A program made the position numbers and the translations under genes. This document shows, one piece after another, positions 1-13,744 of a stretch of DNA of 64,000 nucleotides (position 1 is the first letter of the stretch; each line of letters begins with the position of its first letter). The stretch comes from Sipunculus nudus (taxonomy: Eukaryota; Annelida; Sipuncula; Golfingiida; Sipunculidae), in the NCBI GenBank assembly GCA_026874595.1, contig CM049314.1, positions 33,550,229 to 33,614,228 of the forward strand, in the 5' to 3' direction. Under the pieces are notes generated by a model. The model did no database searches and was not told where the DNA came from. It saw nothing but the letters and a program-made list of their open reading frames with translations.

Positions 1-36
1 GTCGCTAAACAGAGGTGGTCGTTTAGTGAGGTTTTA

Positions 37-39
<3 letters not shown>
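1..39. mobile_element. End of a short TIR (pogo/Tigger-like) element
   Basis: The window opens inside a repeat whose last bases read gaggttttactg, followed at once by TA. The complete element at 6714-6890 ends in nearly the same way (ggttttactg then TA), and both share the ggtggtcg motif just inside the terminus. I read this as the right end of a non-autonomous TA-inserting element; the rest lies outside the window. Terminal CAGTA and TA targets are typical of pogo/Tigger-like transposons, but no transposase is present, so the superfamily is inferred. Confidence 0.5.

Positions 40-76
<37 letters not shown>
40..76. repeat. (TA)n microsatellite abutting a transposon end
   Basis: Uninterrupted AT dinucleotide run that starts exactly at the TA that would be the target-site duplicate of the adjacent TIR element. 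Confidence 0.95.
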
Positions 77-78
<2 letters not shown>

Positions 79-79
<1 letters not shown>

Positions 80-3000
80 GACTTTTGAGCGGCCAGCGGT
101 TATGCAGCACCGCCTGAACGCCGACTCCGCCCGCTTCCGTAAATCCTGGCTGCGCCCATGCGCTCTTTATCCTGCATAAAAATCAATGGAGTCAAACAGA
201 CCAACAAACAAACAGACACGGATAAAATTGATTACATGATGGGCTCGATCGTAATCCCCGGCTTTAGATCCGTATGGATCAGTTTCCTGGGAAACCGACA
301 CAACTACCACCATCTGGGATACATTTATTTGGAGATTAACCGGTTAAACGCTGGCGCCAAAATGGAAAAAAAATCGGCGAATGAAGAAATGATCTCCGAG
401 AATAAACATATCAAAAAGAGGGAAAGTAATCATAAATAAGAAACAGGATATAGCGGTAAAGACTAGTATATAACTGTATCCAGACTTGTAAGAAAAAAAC
501 GGACCTAGTGGCTAATATTGAGGCTTACAGGCACAACACTTTATAATAATTATCTGCACGAGGAGGGCGCGTGTAAGTATACGGGGCGAGCCTACCTGTA
601 TTACCGCACCTGTACGACTTTATTACATCAACCCTGGTGCAATTGAGTTCACTCGTTCGGTGCCGGAGTCACGCCTTGTGGTATATTTGTATGACATCTG
701 TAGCATGTGGACGCAATAAAGATGTGAGTGTAGACTCCAGCTACTGGGTCGGTATCAGGAGCTATACACCCCCAGGTCTTGTTCAACATAATATACCTAC
801 TGAACAGGTAATTTGTCTACAAGATTCGAGCTACTATCTGAAACACCGCCAAACAAGACATTTATCAAACGCAAAAGCGTTCCCATTTGATATCGGGCAG
901 AAATGTGAATTGAAAATTCGCACATGCCACACCTCGATCTGTAATAACCTGTATAGCGGTAACCTATAAGTGAATATTACCTGCACATATAAATAACTTC
1001 GTGTACTAGATTCTATCCCTGATAATTGATTCTGTTAACTATGAGGTTTAGTTTAGCTTTCTGTTTATAGGAGGGCATATGTCCCACCAGTTCACATATC
1101 AAAGATGTCATTTTATGATTATGCTTGATTGAGAATTTTTGTTCTTCAGATTTCTCCTTTAATTTTTCTTATGATATAACAAGTTATAATTTGTCAATAT
1201 CTGACCTACTCCGTAAGGCTACAGGATTAAATTGTAGACCGAATCCATGTATATCCATCCTGAAAGGTTCTGTATACACCGTGGTCGCTTTCGCCAATAC
1301 TTTGTCGTGTAGACTTATATTGATTAATGGACATTACAGAGTACACCTTTTGCATGTTTACATAGAGTGTAACAGTACACGCTGCCTCAGGGACAGCAGG
1401 AAAAAGGGGAGGGCATTCTGTAAGTGAGACCAGTCGGGATAGCAGGAGAACTGGAAAAGTAATGCCGAATTTTATAAGCAACATGGTTTTAACGTGACTC
1501 GATACCTACACTGTCAAATTAAAAAAAGTTTTTTTTAATTCTATATATAATATTTATTTGTCACCAGCTACACGGAACCATGGTATAAACCGATAAGTGG
1601 TAGTGGTACCCTAGCATCCGTTATTTCCTACCACCTATACTGTTGCCTGGTAAAGACGTATGCATGAACTTAAGATTTTATACTTAAGATTTACCTTAAT
1701 ACTCGTGAATGACAGCTCTCTCGCACACGGACAGGACGACCAAATTGTCGCATTCTACAAAGAAGCCTTTCAACACAAATATTACGGTGACCCAGATTAC
1801 CTAGAACATTAAATGGACTAGTTCCTGAGTATTTTTTTAGAAAATGCCATCAAAATGCCTTCATAACCTTTGGAGTAAAGTTACTTACAAAAAAATCGTC
1901 AAACAACGGAAAAAACAATATAACTTCTGGCGGGTAATATAATTAAGACGCACTTATCAGATAACTTAAATGTGGACCCTTCAAATCTCCATTCATAACT
2001 ATTAACTAAGTTGTTAACAGACAGACCAACCACGACGAGAACACGATACCTGACAAAGGTATATTTACAGAGGTATATCAATCATGTAATCAGGGATGCC
2101 AGGATCAGCGTGTAAAAATCGGGTGGCTCAGAACAATTCACAGAGATTAGAAGTTGCCCATGTGTTCCCATTCCGGTATTCACTCCGATTTTCAGACAAT
2201 CACAACCGACAATGACTGGATGTAGGAACGAACTCGGTATACATTCAAGAAAACAAACTACAGCACATGTCTGTGGGGTGACCCCGGGGCATCCGGAGCT
2301 CGACGTGTAGCTACGTCACACACTGTTAGTAACAAAAATTTACCATCCTTGTCTAATGACTAGCAGATCTAAAAACCACGAACTCCAGAACACAGAATAA
2401 AAACAAATAAACACCAGTAATATATTTCTTTGATTGTATTTATTTTTACCAGGTAACTAACACCATTAATACTCCTCAATACAGGTGAAGGCAAATAAAT
2501 ACCAGTAAAATGTGAATCTTATTGTGCTTAGGTGTTCACATTTCGCAGTATATAATACTGAATATACCTTTAATCAATCTTAGTGAAGATGTGCACATTT
2601 GTATCCACGCATTATGACGTTTCTATAATGTTCATATCATCTTGCTTTTTTAGCATACTATTAATATATCATGCGTGTTTCGTCTTCTGTCTTTTGTTGG
2701 ATCTAGATCTATACAATTCCTGCAAGCCAAAATTGTATGAAATTTGGCCATGCCACCAGAAAAGGAGCGGCGATAATATAGAAGTAATGACTAGGCTTCT
2801 GTGCAAGGAGCATTATGTCAAACAGACAATACTAAGTTTGCTCGCGTTGCGCTCAACCAATGAGACCTCTTTTTTATCACCAAGGCAGCAATCAATTTGT
2901 CAAACAGGTCTACGCTAAATAATTGAATACTGATTTATTTCAATTTACTTTCCGTAGGCCCCTGCGGTGTCTCATGCAGTAAGGTGTATACCTCATACGT

Positions 3001-6000
3001 ACGCCCTACAAGGATTTTGCCCACTTTAGTTTAAATTATTTACTATAGTGCGTCAATGCAAATTGTCCTTTTATGACTCAGACAGGTGCACCCTGATGAA
3101 CAGTCCTAGAGATCCCTAGAATAAAGTTTACTTATTTATACTAGGGTTTTTTTTGGTTCAACTTTAATTTACAACCAGCACAACTGGCCTTGGTTGAAAA
3201 CGACACATACATACTGAATAAATAGTTTGAAAGCCTTGATTGTTTTGTTCCGAGCATTAATCCAAGATGTAATTATAATGGCTGCACATGTATATACCTT
3301 GCTTTGTTCATTAACTGGAAGCAAGAGGACGACTGTGGAACAGATCCAATGATAATTGAAAGTACTCAAAAACCTGTATCCACCATTATATACAAAAAAT
3401 AATGCAGAATGAAAACGATCATTTTTGTACAGGTGAACAGTTGATATTCAGATAAAAAAAAACAAGTCTTGTTTTAGTGCTATAAAAGTAAGCTGTCGGG
3501 ATTTAGAAATACAGCCTGTTGTAAGTAAAGAAAACAGACTGATCTGATTTTCCTCATCATTGGTTTAACGTATTCATAATTGGAAGAGAGCAAATTTTAG
3601 TGGTAAAAACTAAGCTGTCCGACTTAAAAAGTATTTAAGCTTAATTAAAGTATACCAATCGTACTAACCTGATTTTCTTCTTCATTTGTATGACAAATCC
3701 AGAGCGTCCGAGCAGACTGGATGTCCAATTGAATGTGTGGCAGAGTTCATCTTACAGTACACTGGCCGTAATCTCTCGCAGCTTCATGAATCTGATGGCG
3801 CCCGCTGGCGTGGCTATAGTCCCCGTACATCTGGCCAGCACATCGGGATCAGGCAGCCTCTGTATGTAGTGAGACGAGAACCCACCGGGGACCCAATCAA
3901 AAGACCGTGACCAACTATCCCCAATAACATCAACGCTATTGGGAGCTTTGCCAGTAAATTGGTTTACTCTTAGTTGGCTTTGTTTGGTACGACGAACCAC
4001 TCTGTTAGTGACATTTCCATTCGCTTCTGGGTATCTGGCACGGCTGCAAGGATGCCCAACTGCCCCCATTGTCAGAAGTCACTGAGGTCAGATATGTAAT
4101 AATGTCCCAGGTCACCTTACATCCATCCCTACTAGTAGAAGTGACTCAGACTCAGTCACCAAACATACGGTAGGCCAATATCCAACGAACATTATTCATC
4201 TGAGTAAAATGAGTAAAATCAGAACATGTCATGGGGGAACAAGGTCAGTGTCCAGGCAGAAAACGCTCATTGAGATAGAACTCCGCAATACAAAACAGCT
4301 TGCCACTGGATGGACACGGTGTCATGTTTGGTCTTTCATGATATTGTAACTGTACTGTATTAGTAAAAATTAAATAATACTCTGTCACCCTATATATTAC
4401 CAGTATGAATATATAGTAATCTTACTAATAAAGCTTTGTTGTATATAAAAAAAAGATGTTTTGCAGGACATATAGTTTCCTCTCATTCACACGCCTCCCG
4501 TCATAATTAGGTAAATCTGAGATTTGACACTCAAAAGGCGTTCTCATTTGACACTCATAAGCACTATATTAATGACGTTTGTGATTTGGCTTGGACTATC
4601 AATAATTGAGGAAAATCTTTTATTTTACTTTTGGACCAAGCAAGATCTGACATGATCCCTTGAAATTCGATTGTATCGATAAAATGACGATATTAAAGGA
4701 ATTACAATAAATCCTGAGGAGAAAATAATAACGACCTCAGGTGGCAGCCATTAAAATACGCAGAAAAGATTTATTACGTTTCCCTGGACTTTGCACCTTT
4801 GCACAGAGTACCAACATACTTTCGAATAATATGCTGCAGCAGAATTTTTTTGTTTTTATTAGAAGTTATTTACGTTTATTTAAACGTTTATTTGCATTAA
4901 TCATGATAATGATGATTAAGTCTCGATAGAAAGTAAGGCTTCTGCTTGTACATTGACCTCAAAATGTTTCTGAAATAAAATATTAACAAATATTCATCTC
5001 ATCAGTACTGTAAAGTATTAATAATATGAATTGGTTAACCAAACGCTATGTTTTACATTGATGCATTACTCTGTGTAAAGGTTCCGTTAATATCCTCTAT
5101 TGATGGTGTTTCAATTTATAATTTTTCTAAAGGCTTTTGCATGGCGTTAAATGGATAATCTTTCAACATTCTTTATACAATATTTGGTTTAAACTAAAAG
5201 CTAGGAAACCCCGTTTTATGTATGTCAAAAAGTAAACTCGGACTGCATCAAACAGTACATATCTAGTTTTCCTGGAACACAAGTAAGTGAATTGCTTGAC
5301 ATTGACTGTGATCTCCGGTGTGAGTGTTACTTCACTGCCAATGTCAATCCATGATTAAATTACAGATATCTCGATAAAAAATATTGCCAACTTTAGACGT
5401 GTGCGCCCGTAGAAGATGATGATTACGTTCCTGTAAAATATAAAAATCAATTCTTGTTTCAACGAATGTCTTGTCGTTTCTCCGTTACATTTGATTGTAT
5501 CCTAATATATTTGCATTAAGGGATTAATTTAATGGCGAATGAAATATTCATGACACTATTTAAAGCAGGTTCATGTTAAGACACGGCGCATGCACGGCAT
5601 GGAACTCATTATTATGCACCATGATTGTCTATATCCAAAGCTGTGACGTAAAGGTCACCGATTAAAACCAACTTATCAGATATAAATTAAGACAATAAGG
5701 ATAATTGCCATAGCAGTTATCGTTATACATCTACGATAACTCGTCCAAGCTTAATCGACGTTTCACTTTTTGTTTGCTAATACGTTACTGCTTAGTTTCA
5801 AGGCGTAAAGATCCTTTTCTTTGTTGTATAATTAAAATATTAATTAAATTAAGACGGGCACAAAGTTAGGATAGCACGTACCTTTACAGGGGCTCCAGTA
5901 TAACAAATATATTCAAACATTAATTTGCTTTTGAATTTTATTTTGGGAATTTTATTTGCAATAGAAACGAGGCTCGTGTAGATATAATTGCCTCGCGTTG

Positions 6001-6710
6001 ATTTCCACAAAGATACAAAATTAACTTTACTTTTTCTATAAACGCTTTCATGAATCCACTTATGAGAAAATGCTTAAAAGCTGGCAAGTCAACTTTTTAT
6101 CTGTTTTGCAGTTCAATCGGCTCGTGATTTGTTATAATAAACTCTGTCAAATTTCGGTTTTATAAGTGAGAATCCAATATGGGTGACTCGGGTCTATTAT
6201 CGCATTGTCAGCACTCTGATTTATCAGTTCTTGTTTCTGATTTGTGTGAGATGGGAACAGTATAAACATTTTAGAGAGATCGAAAAAGTCGGCTGCTATT
6301 TAGATAACGAGGACCTCTCATCAGGCCAAAGACATCTCATAGAATGTATGAATTGATCCAAGGCATAAAAGAATAGTAAAACATTAAGGCAACGTTACGT
6401 TCTCCAAGATAAGGAACTTGATTAGTAATCATCAGATTAATCTAAGACTCTGAATTCTTCTGAGACGCGCGTGTTATCCGCGATAAAAGAATATTACATT
6501 AAATACGTCCTATTTTCTGCTTCCTTATTACCTATATCTTGGCTATATTTGGCTTGTGGTATTATAAACATGTATTATCTGGAGCCTATAATCATGCTAA
6601 TATTAGACTCGATCGTCCTCCCGGAGCTGAACATCACTTTTCTAATGAACTAACTAAATTGAAATCAACGAAGACATGTTCTACAAGGCATTATAGACTC
6701 AATGCTTAAG
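79..6710. other. AT-rich DNA without a recognisable gene
   Basis: Both strands contain only short open frames with no family motif I recognise. A GC-richer patch at 3690-4070 is open in overlapping frames on both strands (74 codons on plus, 105 on minus), but I could not match either to a protein family, and both being open argues for chance. There is no long simple repeat between 80 and 6700. Confidence 0.5.
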
Positions 6711-6713
6711 ACA

Positions 6714-6890
6714 CGGTAAAACCTCGCCAAATGTCCACCCCTTTTAGCCACTACCTCAAAATAACGACCATTTTTTTCTCGGTCCCAATTATTTTTTTGC
6801 TCTTTATGTCCGACGCCTCTAAGGCGACCATCTCGGAAATGTGACGACCATTGAGGTAGCGTTGGTGGTCGTAATATTGTGGTTTTACTG
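6714..6890. mobile_element. Complete short TIR element (MITE), pogo/Tigger-like
   Basis: The left end reads cggtaaaacctcg and the right end reads ggttttactg; the right end reverse-complemented is cagtaaaacc. That gives terminal inverted repeats of about 10 bp with one mismatch. TA follows the right end; the left flank is CA, consistent with a mutated TA target duplicate. Inside, ctacctcaa near the left is mirrored by ttgaggtag near the right, and ccacc by ggtgg, so the element is internally inverted as well. At 177 bp it has no coding capacity and would depend on a transposase elsewhere. Superfamily is inferred only from the terminus and the TA target. Confidence 0.6.
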
Positions 6891-7362
6891 TATTAAGAAA
6901 GAAGAAACTGTTGAAAGAAAATCTCAAATTAACTTTTTACGGTCACGTGATTTATATATCTTAGACCAACAACTGTATCTCCGTCAAAATTAACGAAGCT
7001 GGCCGTTATTTGATGCAGACTCTGTATATCTCTATACAGACACGGGTATTAGAAAAAAACCCTGAGAACAGCTAATACCATTTTCCATTATAATCATAAG
7101 ATGAAGAAAAGCTTACCACGTTTACACTAAACATAAGCAAGCCTTCACCTGAATTCCAGATATTTACATTATCAGGAGGCTTTGTAACATGATAACAGTT
7201 TAACGCGGTGAAGACATAGAGTTCACACTTATTAAATGGTGCTCGATCGTGGAATTTTAAACAGGTTAATGTGACCGAAGGTGATTAAGAGACTACTAGG
7301 TTGAAAAAGTTATTTTTCAGTATGTAAATAATGAATATCAGATTGCTGTGGCATCCTGGACC

Positions 7363-7365
<3 letters not shown>

Positions 7366-7434
<69 letters not shown>
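7366..7434. repeat. (TA)n microsatellite
   Basis: About 34 uninterrupted dinucleotide units; it accounts for an Ile-Tyr repeat in an open frame here, which is not a gene. Confidence 0.97.
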
Positions 7435-7435
<1 letters not shown>

Positions 7436-7436
<1 letters not shown>

Positions 7437-8076
7437 TTTTTCTCGTAAAGAAGACAGTATCAAGTACATTCAGAACCAGGAGGAGTACCCAGATGTAATG
7501 ATTGTAATGATTATTGTAAATTCGAAGGAACGTTCACCCTTGAATAAAAAATAGCCCCCCCCCCCAATCTAACGCCCCGGTCCGTCAGCTGATGGGGCAG
7601 GTGACCGGGTGTCTGTGAAGCCCGTCACAGTTCTGGACTAAGCCGGCAATAGCTTGTTGCTGTTCATATCTTTGCCACAACAACAATCAATATACTAAAG
7701 TGATTTTCCTAAGTAAACCTGGTAAAACGATACTGATTATGTCACAATACACTAGAAACCGTAGTAAAACGGAAGAACGTCCAGCTTTTGCGTATGGGAC
7801 AAGGGGGATATATACTGTTTGACTGTATAGGAGACGGGCACCCTTATAAATACCGCAAAACCACCTGAAGGTTGACTCTCTGTAAGGATAACATACCGCG
7901 GGCCAGATCAGGAGTCGTATGAATCAGCTTTTTATACAACAAAACATCCCCTTGAAACCCTTCATGTCAGAGACTTTATTCATGTAAGTCTAAAAATAGA
8001 ACAGGGGCACTCATAATAAACTGGTGGCTTAACTACTGGCGGCGAAGCGAAATATTCATTGGAGGGCCTAATAGTA

Positions 8077-8153
<77 letters not shown>

Positions 8154-9330
8154 TAGTCTTTGTAGCTTTTTTTCAAGTGGCAAGTGTAGCGAGTTTGAGG
8201 ATGCGTAATTAGCACCTGAAAGGGGGTGAGTTTTGAAAATTTTGAGAAAATGAAACATAAAATATGCATTTTCAATGCAGTATTTAGACCAATTTCCTTC
8301 TTTGAATCAAATGCTGCACCACGCAAAATAATTCCCATATATTAAATATTTACAGAATCATATGAACTAAATTGATAATATTTATACCCAAATATAGTCT
8401 TTTTCTAATTTAAATAAAACTTCAGATGCGTTGCTGGGTTTTTAATTTTACTTTATAAATCATTGACGTGAATGGTATGAAATACGAAACAAATATATAT
8501 AGGCCCACTGAGATGCAAAGGATATAAACCATTTTTAAACTTACAAGAAGTTTAAGTTGTTATTATCAAATGAATATTACCATAACCAATAAACTTACAG
8601 AAACTAACCTGATATCCATTATATATAATTAAACACTGAACAATACAAAAAATACACACACACACACATATATATTTATATTCCAAAGCAGACCTCTCTT
8701 TAAAGTTAACAGTTTAAATATTACGCATACAATTATTTCCGAACGTTCTAACTAAAATGAATTGCAATCTTAAATCCCCTTACCCCTAAATATTACACAA
8801 TACTGACCTATATAAAAATACACGCAGTTAGGGAAGAAGCTACAGTTGTTTTCCCGTTAGACATGTAGACTTAGAAGAAATCCAATAAATTTCCTTATGC
8901 TTTAATGTTGCCAAAACTGTACAACCTAATAAGCCTTAAATAGCTGAGATTCAAACACTCAGTATTACACCAAAAAGTATACACCATTACACCCCATTCT
9001 TCATGGAGACTTTGGGAGACTATATTTCATGTTTCACCTTACCCCTTACTAATCCCCCATATCACATTCAGTCAGATAATCTCACAAGATAAGGTTAGCC
9101 GAACGCAATCTCTTTTTTCTTTATAAATTACAGTATGTTTTTTTTTTCTTCAAGTGTGGGAAGAATCTCGGTGTGTCAATGAGGGGGCCAACTTCCCTAT
9201 TTCTTAATCTGACATTATTTTGGACATTCCCGAAGGGTCTATACTACTGCCAATGGAATACAATTCCCTGACGAACCTGGCCAAATACGCGTTGACCTGT
9301 TCTAACGCAAATAACTTGTAACATACTAGT
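7436..9330. other. AT-rich DNA with a short poly-C tract
   Basis: No recognisable gene. A run of about a dozen C residues lies at 7554-7566, followed by a GC-richer stretch to about 7660. A (TA)n array sits at 8080-8151. The rest is unstructured AT-rich sequence. Confidence 0.5.
8080..8151. repeat. (TA)n microsatellite
   Basis: About 36 uninterrupted TA units. Confidence 0.97.
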
Positions 9331-9780
9331 TTCAAAGGTGCCCATTTACCTGCCTTTTGAAAAAAGAATTCGTGTGATTTCTGGATTCATCTGTGTATAT
9401 ATTAATGATCTAAAAGTAATTCTGGTCATGAAAAGTTCGTATAACGCCCCCGTACAGGATGTATGAGCTGTTTATCAACAACGTGTTTGTAAATACAGCA
9501 ATGTTTTCAAAAGGGGAAAACATATAACCTAAGATGGCGAGGTAGAAAGGTCACTTTTCGCAAAACACCAATTGCAAAGTTCTGGCTTATTTGACTTGCC
9601 ACCAGATGCCCTTGTTGAATTTGTTTTGATTATTTTGCGGGCCCCACATTTTATGAACACGTTGATGTAAACAAAACAACCTGCCTAAATACGGTGATAT
9701 CCACGTTTTCTGGCTTTTTTTAAAAGATCCAAGGGCTTACCTTTGATTTAAATAGGTGAGAGAGGTGATCAAATAAAGGT
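9331..9780. repeat. Dispersed repeat, copy 1 (partner at 44821-45290)
   Basis: This segment aligns along its length, in the same orientation, with 44836-45290. Shared landmarks in order are tcaaaggtgc, ccttttgaaaaa, ctgtgtatat, gaaaagtt, gatgtatgagct versus gatgtatgaact, gaggtagaaaggtc, ccagatgcccttgttgaa, ggccccacat and aggtga. The copies differ at many sites and by small indels, so they are old. The ends of the partner copy are inverted repeats, suggesting a non-autonomous DNA transposon; in this copy the termini are decayed. Confidence 0.75.
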
Positions 9781-10310
9781 GCTAAGGAAGTCAGAATCAC
9801 GCAAATATATCTCTATTCTTTCTTTAACATTACCCAGTGAATGTATCAATGCAATGATAAGAACCTTCATCAAATATCAAACCTGGAATTCACATTACTA
9901 CAATTTTAATAGCAGAGAAATTTCCACGTTCATAAGTAAGTGAAAGCGCATAATGTGGTCCTGTTGGTTGTCTTATTAAAAACTAAGCCTGTTTGAAACA
10001 TCAGAAGGTAACAAAAAATTTATATTGCAAAATGGATCTAAACATATTATTAATTCTCATTTTAGATTTTTTTAATTAATATTCATAGCATTTTTAAAAC
10101 AAATACATGTTTTTCTATACATCTTATCGTCTTATTTGAGGTAATTGACGGTATACAAGCTGTCCTTATCACCAGTGGATAATACAAAACGGAGACCAAT
10201 ACGCGTTAGTGAACACGAGTGTGGAGTTGTTAGCATATATAATGAAAGACACAGGAGGATGGAGAAGTTATTCTTTCTTTCACTTTAAAAAGTAAGTGCT
10301 CTCGTAAAAG

Positions 10311-10312
<2 letters not shown>

Positions 10313-10371
<59 letters not shown>
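10313..10371. repeat. (TA)n microsatellite
   Basis: About 29 uninterrupted TA units. Confidence 0.97.
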
Positions 10372-10372
<1 letters not shown>

Positions 10373-11902
10373 CCAAAGAAAAGATTATAGCAGCGCCGGC
10401 AGGGTACTGTTTTTCACGAGTTGTCGTCATGGATTGTTTAATTCTTTTTGATGAATGATACAAAACTGACACAAGTGAACCAAGCATTTCTTAAATGTTA
10501 ACAGTTATTTTAATAATTTTCGACTGTGAGAAAAATTTCCTTATTTCACAAAGAAAGCTTCTTTCGAAGGACATACAAAGCACAATCAATGGACTATTCA
10601 TCAAAGAAATTGAGTGAAAACTACACCAGTGGATTTTAACTGGGGCGATAAGACCTTGGAGTAAAAATAACGTTATACAAGGATTTGATTATTTTTAGCT
10701 TTACTCTCCAGACACATCAAAGGACAGCACCTTTGAAGCCTACGTCGACGTCGTAATGATGCCATCTTCTCAGCAGAATACAAGCCTAACCAACCGAATG
10801 TCACGTTGTAAACGAGCTTTAGTGTTAGAGGTTAGAGGAAAACCTTGCACAATCCCTGTTGGCGACGCATTATCAGCGAGATTTCAGCTAAAGTGATATG
10901 AAAGACTAATTCCTAATTAAAAGTTATAAAAAAGTTCAGAATTGATTGAAAGATGAGAAGGTTTTCTGGGACACAGTACATTCCTTTCCGTAATTTGATA
11001 TAACTTTTATTACTTGATCAATCACTATAAATATTTCTGATGCAGTATTCCGTGAAACCGTCTGCAAAGCGTTATTCACCCTGTATTAAATGTATTCACT
11101 TTCTGTTGATGTTCCAATCCAAGTGGGGAGGGGGGGGGGAAGAATATTTTTAACATTTTTTATATCTGAAATTATCATCCATACAATTTTAACTGGCCGA
11201 CGAATTGTTCCTTGAAGACACGGCCTGTACTGTTCAATATTACCCCCCAAAAATTCAAAGACGTTCTGCGTTATAAAGTTGTCCAAAAGCAAGGCAAACT
11301 CAGTGTCACACCACTAGAGATATGAACGACCAGGTTCTTTTAAATGTCAAATCAACTAGCTGAAACTCATGCAAACGTACACTCGAAAGATAAATAAGAC
11401 ATGAGTTAACAAAAACAAATCAATATATTAAAGAAAACATATCGTGCGTCTGGAGAGGCGCTCCATACATTCAAGCACTGATGATCATAAAAGTTAGATA
11501 AAAATCACAGAAAAAAACACCAAGTCGGTTTACCACAGTAAAAAGAGTAGTCTCTTGTTTTCACTTCTCCTGATCACTTGACACAAGTGACATCGGAATG
11601 TTGCGCTGCTCGGCCCACCGTTTGTTCGCGCTGTTTACAGTACATTCAGTTCACCTTTAGATGCACGGGGCTCCGACCACCAACAGTCCTGGTGTACTGG
11701 TGTTACTCTTAAGACACAGTTCACGCAGTCATCACTAATTAGCCTAATTAGCACACAGACGATTCTTTCTTGACTTAGAGTCAATGTCTTTCACAGCTGA
11801 TGTCTCCTGAATCACCCAGCTCTAGGAACCGAAAATACATTCACACAGCGATATCCAATACTTCCACAGTTACGCCTTTTGTTTTAAACAAGTCTTTAGT
11901 GC

Positions 11903-11905
<3 letters not shown>

Positions 11906-11959
<54 letters not shown>

Positions 11960-11982
11960 TACATACTTGTATATATATATAT
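11906..11982. repeat. (TA)n microsatellite, interrupted
   Basis: Two AT runs (11906-11955 and about 11970-11982) separated by a short degenerate spacer. Confidence 0.95.
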
Positions 11983-12586
11983 CAAAACAAAAACAACACT
12001 TTTACATTGAATAACGAACAGCAATCACATAAAGTTTCAAAAACTTAATAACATGATGAATTATAGATAGCTATATCTTATTTACCAGTTTCTGTATGGT
12101 TTCTTCTGTGTGAATTTCCTCATAACAACATTAAACATTCAACTTAAATAATAGACATACACAAATATTAATCAGGATAGCAAAAATGCAATGCATACAT
12201 ATTTTCCTCATATTAAAAGAAATAAAAGAGTATCTATAATTAGAAATTCTATTTTACCTTTATTTTCAGCAATAAGATAGTCCTCCTTTTGTAGAGATAT
12301 TACTAAAGACTTAATTTAGAGATCTGTTTCGGTTTTGCATTCTTTTCCTTTATATATGGTGAGTTTATACAGTCAAATAAAAGTGATTACCATAATATTA
12401 CTGTCATTAATAGGCAACACTAAAAAATTATGGCATTTGATGTGAAATCTGGCATATATATTTCAACATGTTTCAACAAATCACATTTTCAAAGATGTAA
12501 ATTCTTTGTAACCATACATTGACAAAATAGGTGGAATAATTTTTCCTTATATAAAAAAAATAAATACTCACATCTGTCACTCCCTA

Positions 12587-13235
12587 TTAATTTCCATTTA
12601 TACAGTTGTGCATTGACTGGTAAATTATTATTTGAGTGGTGTATCTTTCCAATGAAATATAATATATAGCTGAGAAACGTTGTTCTTTTTCTTGAACAGA
12701 TACATCCAAGTATTCATCCCATTTATTATTTCTGATACTAGTTATGTCACATATGCATTTCTTATGTATTAATTTTGAACATATCTGTCTAAGATCATAT
12801 GATAAATTCTTGATGAATACAGTATTACTGTGAATAATATTTTTGTCAAAATGTTGGTAATCAAGTATGTTACACAAATTCCTGCGTATACAATTGGTGA
12901 CTGAATGTCGTTGGAATGTTTGTAAAAATTTTAAGGAAACACCAAATCATTTTCCTTTTTCCCTCAGGGTTCATCAGATCTCCTATAACATTAATGCCTA
13001 AGGAAGAGAGTTTGTTATAAAATATAGATTTGTTACCAATTTTCAAATAAATATTATTCCATATTGGCTTGGATAAAACTTTGGCTGTGTACTCAGGCGT
13101 ACAGTTTATAGCATCAGCCCAGGACACCAAGCATTTCTTATAGAACATAGATATTAACATTGGAATTATATTTACATTAAAATTCGTCATTACGAAGGCA
13201 ACACCCCCAATTTTTCCTGAATATTTTGTTACCAA
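12587..13235 (-). pseudogene. LINE ORF2 C-terminal fragments
   Basis: Two adjoining open frames (12870-13235 and 12587-12877) of 121 and 96 codons. They contain the WADAINCTPEYTAKVLSKPIWNN-type and NNKWDEYL-type segments expected beyond the GGL-PD block. Broken-frame matches of the same character continue down to about 12240 (an HLF-x-x-C like zinc-knuckle remnant near 12500, and YLIAENKGKIEF near 12250). Assignment rests on collinearity with the RT rather than on a diagnostic motif of its own. Confidence 0.6.
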
Positions 13236-13277
13236 CTTAGTCCAAAGATTTCCTTGTTCGAGAATAAGGCTTTTTAT

Positions 13278-13508
13278 TCATAAAACTTGCTTAGCTTTTA
13301 TCATTAATCTAACATCTGGTAGAGTCAGACCACCTTCACTGTTTGGACTGACTGCAGTATTATTCTTCACCTTTGCTTTATTACCATTCCATACTGCACT
13401 TTGTTTATATTCAATAAAACCTTTCGATGCTTCACACATGGTTGTTAGATATAAATTATTATATATAAACGGAGACCGAATTAATTCAATTTTACCATAT
13501 TCTTTCAA
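13278..13508 (-). pseudogene. LINE ORF2 fragment, region downstream of RT
   Basis: The 76-codon frame contains AVWNGNKAKVK followed by GGLTLPDVRLM. The pattern W-N-G, basic residues, then GGL-x-x-PD is the usual landmark just after the RT thumb in L1- and Tx1-type LINE proteins. It follows the RT segment in the correct order after a frameshifted gap of about 240 bp. Confidence 0.75.
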
Positions 13509-13744
13509 TTAGCGTTGTTGCCATAAATTGAGTATTTGGATTTTTTTTTTCTTCAAGTCTGGTGAAATATGTTGCCATAACCATATCAGAGTCATAGTAA
13601 ACATATATACCTAAAATTTGTATAACATTTGTATGTAAATTAACCCATTTACAATTTATTGACTTGTTCTGATGCTGTTTATAAATGCCAAGCCATGCAG
13701 TCTCTGATTTTTCATAATTTAATTCAAGTAAATTCGCTAACTCT

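Larger units (their letters stand above)
9781..12239. other. AT-rich DNA with two (TA)n arrays, no gene seen
   Basis: No family-level coding signal on either strand. Contains (TA)n arrays at 10313-10371 and 11906-11982 and a short poly-G run near 11128-11138. Confidence 0.5.

Noticed and set aside
3686-4069. Protein-coding exon in a GC-richer patch
   Set aside because: Frames are open on both strands and I could not match either; nothing distinguishes a coding one.
7348-7554. Open frame with a long Ile-Tyr repeat (also at 7980, 10230, 11800, 26955, 56193 and 61842)
   Set aside because: It is the translation of a (TA)n microsatellite, which is open in all frames.
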